From Mediterranea sp. (in: CFB group bacteria) (GTDB lineage: Bacteria > Bacteroidota > Bacteroidia > Bacteroidales > Bacteroidaceae), in contig JAISIZ010000044.1 of NCBI GenBank assembly GCA_031261785.1, positions 1 through 34,234 of the forward strand: a stretch of DNA of 34,234 bases, in the 5' to 3' direction. The notes under the pieces are model-generated. The model saw nothing but the letters and a program-made list of their open reading frames with translations. It ran no database searches and was not told where the DNA came from. Both the position numbers and the translations under genes were made by a program. Every line of letters starts with the position of its first letter. Positions within the stretch are counted from its first letter, which is position 1. Positions 8,602 to 17,517 of the stretch are shown piece after piece.

Positions 8602-8929
8602 GATAACCTATTCTCCCCGTTTTGGTAAAGAACTAAAACGATTGAGCAAACACTACAAATCGCTGAAATCGGATTATGCCAACTTATTGGCATCGCTGAA
8701 ACAAAATCCTACTCAGGGCATCTCTTTGGGCAATAACCTACGCAAGGTACGTATGGCTATCACCTCCAAGAGCAAGGGCAAAAGTGGCGGCGCACGAGTA
8801 ATCACCTATACCGTGATCCTGACGGAAGTAGATGCAGAAATAAAGCTCCTGGCCATTTACGACAAGTCTGAGCGTGCAGGCTTGTCAGATAAGGAGATGC
8901 GACGGATACTGGAAGAGAACGGACTGTGA
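8591..8929 (+). CDS. RelE/ParE-superfamily toxin, probable mRNA interferase
   Basis: This 112-residue protein has the RelE/YafQ-like layout. A basic first helix (SPRFGKELKRLSKHYKSLK) is followed by the strand region LGNNLRKVRMAI and then GGARVITYTVI and IKLLAIYDKSE. The basic stretch RKVRMAITSKSKGKSGGAR is typical of a Bacteroidales RelE subgroup. Related toxins cleave mRNA at the ribosome. ParE relatives poison gyrase instead, and the sequence alone does not exclude that. The gene starts 11 bases inside the antitoxin gene, so translation is probably coupled. Its stop is followed by 342 bp of non-coding DNA before the convergent operon. Confidence 0.87.
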   Translation: MNYKITYSPRFGKELKRLSKHYKSLKSDYANLLASLKQNPTQGISLGNNLRKVRMAITSKSKGKSGGARVITYTVILTEVDAEIKLLAIYDKSERAGLSDKEMRRILEENGL

Positions 8930-9025
8930 TTTCGCCTCCACCACAGTTTTAGTACCTCCCGTATTTGCGCTTGATATACCTGCAAGGACATGGCCAACTG
9001 GAGCACCAAATGCGATGAAAGGCTC

Positions 9026-9064
9026 AAAAATATTCTCGACCGCTCATTCATTATCTTCCCGAAA
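9026..9064. repeat. Direct repeat flanking the toxin-antitoxin module, right copy
   Basis: This copy matches 8278-8316 at 35 of 39 positions in the same orientation. Unlike the left copy it is not followed by a TATCTTTG box or a reading frame. It may be the remnant of a second promoter region left by deletion of a duplicated cassette, or one arm of an insertion footprint. Confidence 0.9.
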
Positions 9065-9135
9065 GTATGTGGCAGTAGATTGAGTACGAAGATTAATATG
9101 GACAGAGATGTCCGTCACATTCCATCCAACGCAAG

Positions 9136-9190
9136 AAAGGGCGCAAGCAGATGTGGATTTATGGCTAAATCCACACCGCTTGCGCCCTTT
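9136..9190. terminator. 55-nt two-stage hairpin between convergent operons
   Basis: The outer stem pairs AAAGGGCGCAAGC with GCTTGCGCCCTTT, 13 bp without mismatch. After an asymmetric internal loop, GTGGATTTA pairs with TAAATCCAC, 9 bp, around TGGC. On the plus strand the stem ends in CCCTTT. It could end transcripts from both the toxin-antitoxin module and the leftward operon, or it could be an interspersed palindromic element. Confidence 0.7.
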
Positions 9191-9232
9191 AGAGTCAAAT
9201 TATTATGAAAACAAGTTTTCTACGTTGCGTGT

Positions 9233-9264
9233 GGCATGTCGCGTCGTTACAGACGCGACATGCC
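9233..9264 (-). terminator. Perfect hairpin at the 3' end of the leftward operon
   Basis: GGCATGTCGCGTC and GACGCGACATGCC form a 13-bp perfect stem around a six-base loop. It lies seven bases after the stop codon of the last gene of the leftward operon. It lacks an immediate U-tract. The likely role is termination or 3'-end protection. Its self-contained form suggests a dispersed palindromic repeat. Confidence 0.75.
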
Positions 9265-9271
9265 GGAAACG

Positions 9272-10720
9272 TTACTTCTTGCCGACGTTGAATCCGCCTA
9301 TCTGCATAGTACTTCCAGTACTGCCACCACCACTGTTGTCGCTCCACTTCGTGAGGAGAATCTTGACGTAGCGGTAAGTCACCTCAGAAGGCAAGTTGAT
9401 GTCGTAAGCCTTATTGTCGCTATGCGGAATATCGAAATCTCCGATATTGGTGTAGTTCACGTCGTCATCACTACCTTGGAGAGTGATGCCCCATACGCGT
9501 AGGCCTTCAGTGGTGTTGCTCGAACGGTGCGCCCAGTTGAAGTAGTTAAACGTGTTAGGCGCGCCCATGTCCACGGTGATGGCAAGTTTGTAGTCTTCGG
9601 GGGTCTTGGCATCGTTGTAGGTCTTGCCGGGTTTGGTCAGCACGGCGTAGGTGGATGCCGCCTCGTCGAGTATCAAATTCATAGGACCGTTGTTGCTATC
9701 CACGGTATAGTCATTACCCGTAGAATAGAGGATATTGGAGTGTGCCGTCCAGAGCACGCGCTGATAGAACGTTTCGTTGTCAACGATAGTGAACGAAAGC
9801 TCGCCCGATACTTCGGGATCGCCCTCTATGATGCCGTTGGCGGTCACCTTAATCTTCACGTCGCCCGTGGCGATCGGGGTGATGACACCGTCGGAGCTGA
9901 CAGATACCACACCTTGTCCCTCGACAATCTCGTAGTTCAGCGATTTGTCGGTGGCGTTGGTAGGTGTCAAGGTGATGGCCGAACCAAATCCGATTTTCTG
10001 GAAGATGGGGAACGACTTGCCCTCCATCTTCGTGGGCAGCTTCATGCCGGTGACAGGGATCTTGTCGAGTACGCGGACAAGGCAAGTGGCCTTGATGTTG
10101 GGATCCTCCACGGAGGCCACGGTGATGTTCGCTCTGCCAAATACCGAACCAGCCTTGATCACGCCCTCGGGGGTAATGGTCAGCGCGTTGGGATTGTCGT
10201 TCTCGTAAGTCACCGCGGGGTTATCGGCGTTACCGGGCAGCACAGTCACATTGTCGGCGAAATTATACTCGGTGTTGATCTCCACGTCAAGCGCGGAAGG
10301 AATCTTGATGCCGGTCACTGGCACGGGATCGCGGGTGATACGAAGGATACACGAAGTAGTGACCTTCTCGTTACCGCGGAAGGTGACGGTGAGCTTGGTC
10401 TGTCCAGCCAGCTTAGGCATGATGGATCCCTCAGCGCTGATATCGGCCAGAGTGGGGTCGTCGAGCACAAAGTGGCATGCGGTATTGTCAAGACTCATGT
10501 TCTCGGGTGTCACGGTGAGCGTGAGGTTGTACTGATTGTCCACTTTGAGGTCGAGCGCGCCGCTTCCGTCGAGGTGGTCGACGGTGATCGTCACGTTGTT
10601 GTACACCGAGTAGTCGGTGCCGTATTCGTAATTCTCGGAACAGCCGATGGCGGCAAGCAGTCCACCCAAGAGGAGGCAGGCCGCGGCGGCGTATCGTTGT
10701 AATGTTCTTCTTTTTTTCAT
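9272..10720 (-). CDS. Lipoprotein with Ig-like (Big2-type) repeats and a discoidin-like C-terminal domain
   Basis: This 482-residue lipoprotein is the last gene of the leftward operon and a likely surface glycan-binding protein. The lipobox is AAIGC with the cysteine at 27. Three Ig-like repeats of about 85 residues follow (about 45-130, 133-218, 222-314), each ending in a strand such as GSVFGRANITV or IATGDVKIKV, as in Big2 domains. The C-terminal 165 residues resemble an F5/8 type C (CBM32-like) fold, with WGITLQGSDDDVNYTNIGDF and YRYVKILLTKW. The same C-terminal domain ends the lipoprotein at 20395-21558, so the two are paralogues, here with one more Ig repeat. No catalytic motif is visible. 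Binding to glycan is inferred from fold and context. Confidence 0.88.
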   Translation of the reverse strand: MKKRRTLQRYAAAACLLLGGLLAAIGCSENYEYGTDYSVYNNVTITVDHLDGSGALDLKVDNQYNLTLTVTPENMSLDNTACHFVLDDPTLADISAEGSIMPKLAGQTKLTVTFRGNEKVTTSCILRITRDPVPVTGIKIPSALDVEINTEYNFADNVTVLPGNADNPAVTYENDNPNALTITPEGVIKAGSVFGRANITVASVEDPNIKATCLVRVLDKIPVTGMKLPTKMEGKSFPIFQKIGFGSAITLTPTNATDKSLNYEIVEGQGVVSVSSDGVITPIATGDVKIKVTANGIIEGDPEVSGELSFTIVDNETFYQRVLWTAHSNILYSTGNDYTVDSNNGPMNLILDEAASTYAVLTKPGKTYNDAKTPEDYKLAITVDMGAPNTFNYFNWAHRSSNTTEGLRVWGITLQGSDDDVNYTNIGDFDIPHSDNKAYDINLPSEVTYRYVKILLTKWSDNSGGGSTGSTMQIGGFNVGKK

Positions 10721-10751
10721 TTTCGTTTCTTCTGAAAGTTATTGGAGCGAG

Positions 10752-12575
10752 TTACCAGCCCGGATTCTGTATCAGCTCCCCGTGCGAAGCGTTGATCTCG
10801 CGCTGGGGCACAGCGAAGAAATACATACGAGTGGTGAACCGGTGTATCTGTATAGGCATGATCTGCCAAGTGTATTCGCCATTCTTCGCCCGATCCCAGA
10901 CAGCGGCGCTGGTCATCACGTTGTTGAGCTTCTCGTACAAGCGGCGGCGTTTCAGCGTCCAGAAGCGGTCGCCAGCCTCGTCGGCAAACTCGATGCGACG
11001 CTCGTTGACGATGAAGTCGATCATCTCGTCGCGCCCCATGTTCGCCTTGATGCCGTAGCGCCCGTCGGAACCTTTATCGATACCCGCACGGTCGCGGATG
11101 GCGAAGAGCTGCTTCTCAATCTCGTCGCGATTGGCGTTCACGTCAAGCTCGGTGAGAGCCTCGGCGTACCAGAGCATGATGGAAGCGTAGCGTATGAACG
11201 ACACGCCTTGTCCGTCACCGCCGCCCGTACCGGTCACGATACGATCCTCGGGGCAGCCTTTGCGGTAATAGTAGCCCGTGGAGGTTCCACCCGATACGCC
11301 GTATCCGTCCTGGGAAGCGTTACGATAGGTATAGATAGGTTCCTGCTCACCGCCCGCCGCCTTAATCCAACTCGACTCATTGTGTATGATGGTGAAATCG
11401 AAGCGGGGATCGCGGTTGGCGTACGGATTATCGTTATCGTATCCCGATCCATCCTCCTTGATACCCTTGCCATTTTTCATGGGGAAGGCCTCGGTCAGCT
11501 CGTGATAAGGCATGTTACGCGGCGCTCCAGCGTTGCGGCTCTTGGGCAATAGATGGCGCGCCGGCCACGGATAATTGGTAGTGATCCAAAACCATATACG
11601 CTCATCGTTCTTTCGTGTAGTGGTGGCCACGTAGAATCCGTAGCCCGGACGGTTGTCGGGTTGTGTGGGGTTATTCTCGTTGGCCACCTCGTTGGTGATA
11701 AGGCGGTGCGTACCCAAATCCATGAGGCGTTTGGCGGCATCAGCGGCTTTTTCCCAATTTTCCTTGGCGTGCGAGGTTTCGTAACCCACCATGCTTATCT
11801 GCTCCGCCGACGCACCCAGCTGCTTGCCGATGTTACCCTCGTTATACAAGGGACTGGCAGCGGTAATCCACAGCTCGGTGAGGGCGCCCAAGGCCGAGGC
11901 CTTGGTGGGGCGCCCGTAGTCGGCCCCATCCTCCACGAGGGGTAGCACCTCTACCGCCTCCTCGAATTGCTCGGCCAGCCAGTTCACGCATTCCTCGAAA
12001 GTGGAGCGTTTGTAACGGGCGGGGTCGAAAGGTTCGATGCTCTCGGTGACGAGCGGCAATCCGCCATACTCCTTGAGCAGGTGAAGGAAATAATAGGCGC
12101 GCAGGAAGCGGGCCTCACTGGCCATCTCCTCCTTTTTCGTCTGGGAGAGCGGTGCCCTCTCGTAGTTCTCCAAGAAGGTGTTGCAACGGAAGATGGATTG
12201 GAAACACTCCGTCCACGAGATCCTGAAACACCCGAAGTTGGCGTTACCGCCATCCTGTGTGAAATTGGCCTCGGTAAAGGCCGGCGTGAATTCGCTGAAG
12301 CTGAAATAGACATGGCGGGAATTATCGGTAGCCTCTTCGAAATCCTTCATGTCCTGCAGGAACGAACTGGCGTTGCTGTGCGGCGCCTGCGCCAAGCGGC
12401 CAAGCTGCCAATAAAGCGAGGCATTGAACTTGACGACTTTCACGCTATCCTGGAAGACAGTCTCGAGGTCGTCGCTCTCCTTGCCCTTGCTATCGAGGAA
12501 TCCCTCGGTGGTCTCAGTGCATGCGGTGGCGAGCATGAAAGCCGAGGCAAGTATATATAATGTACTTTTCTTCAT
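10752..12575 (-). CDS. SusD/RagB-family lipoprotein (distal pair)
   Basis: This 607-residue SusD homologue pairs with the SusC gene that ends 13 bp upstream. The start at 12575 gives MKKSTLYILASAFMLATAC, a proper lipoprotein signal with the cysteine at 19. A longer open frame to 12650 runs back into the SusC gene and is rejected. Family features are ARFLRAYYFLHLLKEYGGLP, the RPTKASALGALTELWITAAS helix pair, NPYANRDPRFDFTI and the C-terminal SFIRYASIMLWYAEALTELD. It is longer than the 544-residue SusD of the first operon, and its binding face has insertions. The ligand is unknown, but the operon context suggests host O-glycans or glycopeptides. Confidence 0.93.
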   Translation of the reverse strand: MKKSTLYILASAFMLATACTETTEGFLDSKGKESDDLETVFQDSVKVVKFNASLYWQLGRLAQAPHSNASSFLQDMKDFEEATDNSRHVYFSFSEFTPAFTEANFTQDGGNANFGCFRISWTECFQSIFRCNTFLENYERAPLSQTKKEEMASEARFLRAYYFLHLLKEYGGLPLVTESIEPFDPARYKRSTFEECVNWLAEQFEEAVEVLPLVEDGADYGRPTKASALGALTELWITAASPLYNEGNIGKQLGASAEQISMVGYETSHAKENWEKAADAAKRLMDLGTHRLITNEVANENNPTQPDNRPGYGFYVATTTRKNDERIWFWITTNYPWPARHLLPKSRNAGAPRNMPYHELTEAFPMKNGKGIKEDGSGYDNDNPYANRDPRFDFTIIHNESSWIKAAGGEQEPIYTYRNASQDGYGVSGGTSTGYYYRKGCPEDRIVTGTGGGDGQGVSFIRYASIMLWYAEALTELDVNANRDEIEKQLFAIRDRAGIDKGSDGRYGIKANMGRDEMIDFIVNERRIEFADEAGDRFWTLKRRRLYEKLNNVMTSAAVWDRAKNGEYTWQIMPIQIHRFTTRMYFFAVPQREINASHGELIQNPGW

Positions 12576-12588
12576 AACTGTTCTGTTG

Positions 12589-15500
12589 TTAGAAAGTGAT
12601 TTGACATCCGAAGTTGAACACACGTTGCTGCGGATAGGTGTCGATGGCACCCTTGTTGGAACCGGCCTTGTTGGTCGTGCTCTCGGGGTCGATCTGATAA
12701 TCGTTCAATCCCGACCAGGTGACGAGGTTCTGTGCCGAGGCATACACGCGTGCGGACTGCATCCCGATCCGGCGCATCCACTTCTGGGGTATGTTGTAGC
12801 CTAACTCCATGTTCTTCCAACGTATGTAGTTAGCCGAACGCAGCCAGAAAGTGGAGAGGTCGTTATTATTTCCGTTGTTGGCGCTTAAGCGGGGAAATGA
12901 GGCGTTCTTGTTCATCTCGTAGAGCAGGTCGGGGTCAGTGACGAGCTGCCCTTGTGAGTCGTACGGTGTCCACCGTCCCTCTTGCAGGGGACGCGGACGA
13001 CCATCGGTACCGCCCAGGGTAAGCACGGTCTTGGTGGAGACGGACGCGCCGGTGGCTCCCTGGAAGAGGGTACTGAAGTCGAAGTTCTTATAGGAGAAGC
13101 CGATGGTGAGACCATAGTTGAAGTCGGGACGGCTGTTACCGATGGCCACTTTGTCGTACTCGCTGATGACACCGTCGGGCACGCCGTTGGGGCCGCTGAT
13201 GTCCTTGTACTTCAGGTCGCCCAACTTCACGTTGCCGCTGCGCAGGGCATCGTAAGGTCCGTTGTCGATCTCTTCCTGCCGGAGATAGAATCCATCGGCC
13301 ACATAGCCAAACAGCGTACCCACGGGGTGTCCGGTCTCCATGCTCAGCACGTAAGGCGACGGGTTCTCACCCATGTCGACAATCTTGTTCTTGGCGTAGG
13401 AGACGATGCCGCGGAAGACATAACTGAAATCCTTGTTCACCTTGTCGCGCCAGTTCACCTCAAGATCCCATCCGTGATTCTTCACAACACCCAGATTGAC
13501 ACGAGGCAACACCTTGTCGGTATATCCGGCGTAGAGCGGAATGTCGGTGGGTTTGGTAAGGATGTCGTAACGACGGTTGCTGAAGTACTCGTAGGTGATC
13601 GACAGGCGATTGTTCAACATGCGCAGATCCACGCCGAGGTTGAGCTTCTTTTCCGACTCCCACTTCACATTACTGTTAGCCAGCTGGGTGAGGACATAGC
13701 CCGCTATGGTGTTGGAACTGCTGTACTGGTCGCCAAAGGGGTAGTTACCGTCGGCTCCGTAAATCTCGAGGTAGGTGTACGTATTGCCCGGCACGGCGTC
13801 GGCGCCCGAGATTCCGTACGAACCACGGAGCTTCAACAGGTCTACCTTGATCTTGTTCCAGAACTTCTTCATGTACGGCTCCTCCGCCATGTTCCATCCG
13901 AGGGTAACGGCGGGGAAGATGTCGTAGCGGTTGCCCTTGGCGAAACGGTCTGATCCGTTGTAGGCGGCACTCACCTCGAAGAGGTAGCGCGAGAAATAGT
14001 CATAGCTCAGACGACCGGAATAGCTGATGGAGTTATGCGGCGTGTCGGCAGCCGTACGGTTGGAGTACCAGTTGGCCAGCAACAGGCCGCTCACGTTATG
14101 CCCGCCGAACTTGCGGTTGTAGGTGAGGTCGAGGCGGGTATTGATCTGCACGTAGGGCTTCTCGGTGCTACCATCGATCTTCTCGGACACGCTCATCGGG
14201 CGAAGTACGTACGTGTCCTTGTTGATGGGCATGTAGCTATCGCTGGCCTGGTCGTAGTAGAAAGCCAGGTAGTCGCCATCGGCACGGTGCACCTGGCGCT
14301 GCGTTCCCCAGCGGTTGGTGAGGCCCATCACGCCACGTATCGTCAGGCCCTTTGTGATGAAGTCGAGCTTCTGTTGCAAGGTGATGTTACCGTTCACGTT
14401 GTTGTCCCACTTACGGTCGTATCCGCCTTGCGAGAGCAGGGCCAAGGGGTTCATGGAGCCGCCTTGCTTCATGCCGAAGGTGCCGTCGGGGTTGTATGCC
14501 GGATAGCTCCAGGGATTGAGGCGGCCGCTCATCATGCGGAAGAAGAAGCTGAACGTTCCGCTCTCGCCCGGGTTGGGCATGTGCGGGCTGTTGATCTGCG
14601 AGAGGATGGCGTTGGCGTTGACCTTGAAGAGTAGCGTCTTGGTGATCTGCACGTCGAAGTTCGAACGCAGGTTGTAACGCTTGAGGTAATACTGGTTGTT
14701 GATGTCGTCGGCGCGCGGCACGTTCTTCAGCAATCCGTCCTGGTCGACGTAGCCCACGGAGACGAAGTACTTCACCTTGTCGGTACCGCCTTGCACGTCG
14801 ACGTTGTACTGCTGTTGCAAGGAGAGGTTCCTGTACACCAAATTGTACCAGTCCACATCGGGATAATGGTAGGGATCGTCTTTCGTGCGATAGTGCTCCA
14901 GCGATTCGTCGGAGTACATGGGGTCAGAGAGTGACGACTGGTTGTCGTCGTTCATGTACAGCTCCTTGATAAGCTTGAGGCTCTCGTAGGAACCGAGGAA
15001 CTTGTTCTTGTACGTCGGTTGCTGCAATCCCCAGTCGCCGCGGAAGGTGATCTTGGGCTTGCCCTCTGTACCGCGTCGGGTGGTGACGAGGATGACGCCG
15101 TTGGCGCCCTTCAGGCCGAAGATGGCCGTACTACCGGCATCCTTGAGCACGCTCACGTCCTGGATGTCGTTCGGCGAAAGTTGCGAGAGGGTGGCCACGT
15201 CGGATTCGATATCGTCGATGAGCACCAGCGGCGACACGGATACGTCGGCGAAGGTCGATATACCACGGATGAAGATGTCGGCGGCGTCGTTACCCGGCTG
15301 TCCGCTGGCCTGCAGCTGGAAAAGTCCCGGCAAGCGGCCGGCCAGCGCGTTCTGTATGGAGGTGGTGGGCGACGAGCGCAGCACGGCTCCCTGTATGGAG
15401 CTGATGGATGCGATATTGGAGATGCGCGACTTAGTGGTGAAACCTTGTTGCACCACCTCGACCTCGCCCAGCATCACGCCGTCGCTCTCGAGGGTGATAT

Positions 15501-15756
15501 CCATGTTGGCCGACACCTCGTGCGTCTGTGTGGTGTAGCCGATATAGGAGATTTTTATCTTCGACTTATTGCTTTTCACCTTTATATTGAAAACACCGTC
15601 GACGTTGGTAACGGTGCCGTTTGTGGGGTTGCCGACCTCCACGACCGTGGCACCAATCAGCACGTCGGTCTTGTCGCGTACGACACCCTTGACGTTGAAT
15701 TGTGCCCACGCCATCAGTGGCATGCAGGCTATTAATAATGCGATTATGCGTCTCAT
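12589..15756 (-). CDS. SusC/RagA-family TonB-dependent transporter (distal pair)
   Basis: This 1055-residue outer-membrane transporter has the standard domain order without an STN domain. It comprises a signal peptide (MRRIIALLIACMPLMAWAQ), a carboxypeptidase-D-like domain at about 20-93 (FNVKGVVRDKTDVLIGATV), a TonB-box-like segment (LGEVEVVQQGFTTKSR), a plug (PLVLIDDIESD, IQDVSVLKDAGSTAIFGLKGA) and a barrel ending in CQITF. The start at 15756 is chosen because it begins the signal peptide. The upstream frame extension adds only ten residues and overlaps the previous stop. Lacking STN, it is not expected to signal to FecR, so this operon should be controlled differently from the first one. 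It is linked 13 bp upstream of its SusD. Confidence 0.94.
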   Translation of the reverse strand: MRRIIALLIACMPLMAWAQFNVKGVVRDKTDVLIGATVVEVGNPTNGTVTNVDGVFNIKVKSNKSKIKISYIGYTTQTHEVSANMDITLESDGVMLGEVEVVQQGFTTKSRISNIASISSIQGAVLRSSPTTSIQNALAGRLPGLFQLQASGQPGNDAADIFIRGISTFADVSVSPLVLIDDIESDVATLSQLSPNDIQDVSVLKDAGSTAIFGLKGANGVILVTTRRGTEGKPKITFRGDWGLQQPTYKNKFLGSYESLKLIKELYMNDDNQSSLSDPMYSDESLEHYRTKDDPYHYPDVDWYNLVYRNLSLQQQYNVDVQGGTDKVKYFVSVGYVDQDGLLKNVPRADDINNQYYLKRYNLRSNFDVQITKTLLFKVNANAILSQINSPHMPNPGESGTFSFFFRMMSGRLNPWSYPAYNPDGTFGMKQGGSMNPLALLSQGGYDRKWDNNVNGNITLQQKLDFITKGLTIRGVMGLTNRWGTQRQVHRADGDYLAFYYDQASDSYMPINKDTYVLRPMSVSEKIDGSTEKPYVQINTRLDLTYNRKFGGHNVSGLLLANWYSNRTAADTPHNSISYSGRLSYDYFSRYLFEVSAAYNGSDRFAKGNRYDIFPAVTLGWNMAEEPYMKKFWNKIKVDLLKLRGSYGISGADAVPGNTYTYLEIYGADGNYPFGDQYSSSNTIAGYVLTQLANSNVKWESEKKLNLGVDLRMLNNRLSITYEYFSNRRYDILTKPTDIPLYAGYTDKVLPRVNLGVVKNHGWDLEVNWRDKVNKDFSYVFRGIVSYAKNKIVDMGENPSPYVLSMETGHPVGTLFGYVADGFYLRQEEIDNGPYDALRSGNVKLGDLKYKDISGPNGVPDGVISEYDKVAIGNSRPDFNYGLTIGFSYKNFDFSTLFQGATGASVSTKTVLTLGGTDGRPRPLQEGRWTPYDSQGQLVTDPDLLYEMNKNASFPRLSANNGNNNDLSTFWLRSANYIRWKNMELGYNIPQKWMRRIGMQSARVYASAQNLVTWSGLNDYQIDPESTTNKAGSNKGAIDTYPQQRVFNFGCQITF

Positions 15757-15773
15757 AAGTTCTGTTTTGGGTA

Positions 15774-17504
15774 TTAATAATTCCATCCGGGGTTCTGAGT
15801 CAGGTTAGGATTACCCTGTATCTCTCCGCGCGCTATCGGATACCAGTACATCTTTTCGCTGAAAGTGGATTGCGCCACGTCGACATAGTTGTAGACAAAG
15901 GTTCCATCGCCCTCGCGAGTGATTTGCACGCCACGGACGGGTTTCTGCATCACGGCGTCGTCGCTGTCGGCAATCTTCCACCGGCGGATGTCCCAGAAGC
16001 GTTGCTCCTCGAAGGCCATCTCTATGCGCCGCTCGTTGCGAATGATGCGTCGCATCTCTTCCTGCGTGTAGGTCGCCGGCAAGCCGTAACGCCCGTCGCC
16101 ACCGGCATTGATGCCAGCTCGCTTGCGCAACTGGATGAGGCAGTCCTCGATGGCGGCTGCGTTGGCCTCCGTGTCTACCTCGTTCAGGGCCTCGGCATAG
16201 TTCAGCAGGATCTCGGCGTAACGGATGATATAATAGTGGTGCGACACGCCAGTGATGGTACTGCGTTCTTCGTTGGAGGCGAGGAACTTACGCAGGTAGT
16301 ATCCGGTGCGTGTGTTGAAAGGCGTGCGTAGACTGCGGTCCTTTCCGCCATCGAACGTCTCCACTGCCCGCTGCATCCAGCGCGAGCCGTTGCAGAACAC
16401 GGTGTACTGCAGGCGCGGGTCGCGGTTGGCGTAGGGGTTCTGCGGGTCGTATCCCGAAGTGGGGTCGTCGATGGTCTTGCCGTCGATGGTCAGGAACGCG
16501 TCGACCAGGTTCTGGCTGGGGCTGGTCAATCCCATACACGTACCGTTGACGTATCCGCGAGGACTGTTGCTCGTCTCCAGGCTACTGCTTGAGGAAGCCT
16601 CCTTCACCATGATAATTTCGGGGTTGGGGAACGACTCTTTCTTGCCGAACAACTCCAAGAAATTGGGGTTGAGCTGGTAAATCTTCAAGTCGATGACCCG
16701 CTTGGCGGCGTCGGCGGCCTCTTGCCATTTCACCTTGTTGTTGCTATTGTTGTAAAGTGGGCTGGCCAAATAGAGCCTGATGCGCGAAATGAGCGCCAGC
16801 ACCACGCCCTTGTTCATACGTGCGTAAAGTCCCGTATTGTCGGAGGGAGCCGAAGCCATGGCATCGTACAAGTCGTTGTAGCAGGAGTTGGGGCTGTCGG
16901 GGCCAATCTCGTTCATGATGTAGTTTACCACGTCCTCGATCTTGCTTCGTGGGATGTTCCACGTCTGGTCGTAGTCGATGACCCGGTCACCAATCAGGGG
17001 CACGCCACCCCAACGTTTCAGCAACTCGAAGTAGAAATAGGCGCGCAGCACACGTACCTCGGCCTTCATCTTTACGATCTGTGCCTGGGGCAGCTGCGTG
17101 GAGGCGGGATAGCCTTCGATGTGCAGCAGGAAGGTGTTGGCCCGGCGGATTCCGGTGTATAAGGTCGTCCAGGCGCTTCCGTCAAGGCTGGCGATGTTGC
17201 CCGGCGAGAGTGTCCCGTTGCGGTAATTCTCAAGGCTGTTGCTGCCACCCGGATCGCGGGTGGCCAAGCCATCGTCGGTGGCGCAGTCGAGATAGGAGTT
17301 GTTCAGGCGTGTATGCAAGCCGGGCAGTGAGTTGTACACGGCGTAAAACTGGCCCTTGACGCCCGTGGCCGTCGAGTCGGCCGGATTGTTGACGTCGTCG
17401 TCGGTGTTCCACTCGGGTGGTTCGGACTCGAACGAGCTACACGAGGAAAGCATGCATCCGCCTACCATGCAGGCGGCTATGAATGTTCTATATATCAGTT
17501 TCAT
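15774..17504 (-). CDS. SusD/RagB-family lipoprotein (proximal pair)
   Basis: This 576-residue SusD homologue has a lipobox MLSSC with the cysteine at 22, followed by SSFESEPPE. Family landmarks are EVRVLRAYFYFELLKRWGGV, ALISRIRLYLASPLYN, NPYANRDPRLQYTV, YIIRYAEILLNYAEALNEVD, LRKRAGINAGGDGRYG and RNERRIEMAFEEQRFWDIRR. Several of these are shared with the distal SusD at 10752-12575, so the two are related but diverged. It lies 13 bp after the 949-residue SusC and 17 bp before the next SusC, within one transcript. Its likely task is ligand capture for the unusual SusC upstream. Confidence 0.94.
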   Translation of the reverse strand: MKLIYRTFIAACMVGGCMLSSCSSFESEPPEWNTDDDVNNPADSTATGVKGQFYAVYNSLPGLHTRLNNSYLDCATDDGLATRDPGGSNSLENYRNGTLSPGNIASLDGSAWTTLYTGIRRANTFLLHIEGYPASTQLPQAQIVKMKAEVRVLRAYFYFELLKRWGGVPLIGDRVIDYDQTWNIPRSKIEDVVNYIMNEIGPDSPNSCYNDLYDAMASAPSDNTGLYARMNKGVVLALISRIRLYLASPLYNNSNNKVKWQEAADAAKRVIDLKIYQLNPNFLELFGKKESFPNPEIIMVKEASSSSSLETSNSPRGYVNGTCMGLTSPSQNLVDAFLTIDGKTIDDPTSGYDPQNPYANRDPRLQYTVFCNGSRWMQRAVETFDGGKDRSLRTPFNTRTGYYLRKFLASNEERSTITGVSHHYYIIRYAEILLNYAEALNEVDTEANAAAIEDCLIQLRKRAGINAGGDGRYGLPATYTQEEMRRIIRNERRIEMAFEEQRFWDIRRWKIADSDDAVMQKPVRGVQITREGDGTFVYNYVDVAQSTFSEKMYWYPIARGEIQGNPNLTQNPGWNY

Positions 17505-17517
17505 TTCTTCTACTTTA

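Noticed and set aside
8145..8693. 182-codon minus-strand frame across the toxin-antitoxin promoter
   Set aside because: It overlaps the antitoxin on the opposite strand, includes the operon-end hairpin and has no recognisable domain.
9136..9190. Integron attC site next to the toxin-antitoxin cassette
   Set aside because: The palindrome is long, but the core GTTRRRY-type sites and an integron integrase are absent.
12576..12650. Longer N-terminus for the distal SusD
   Set aside because: The extension overlaps the end of the SusC gene and hides the lipoprotein signal. The ATG at 12575 gives a normal signal peptide.
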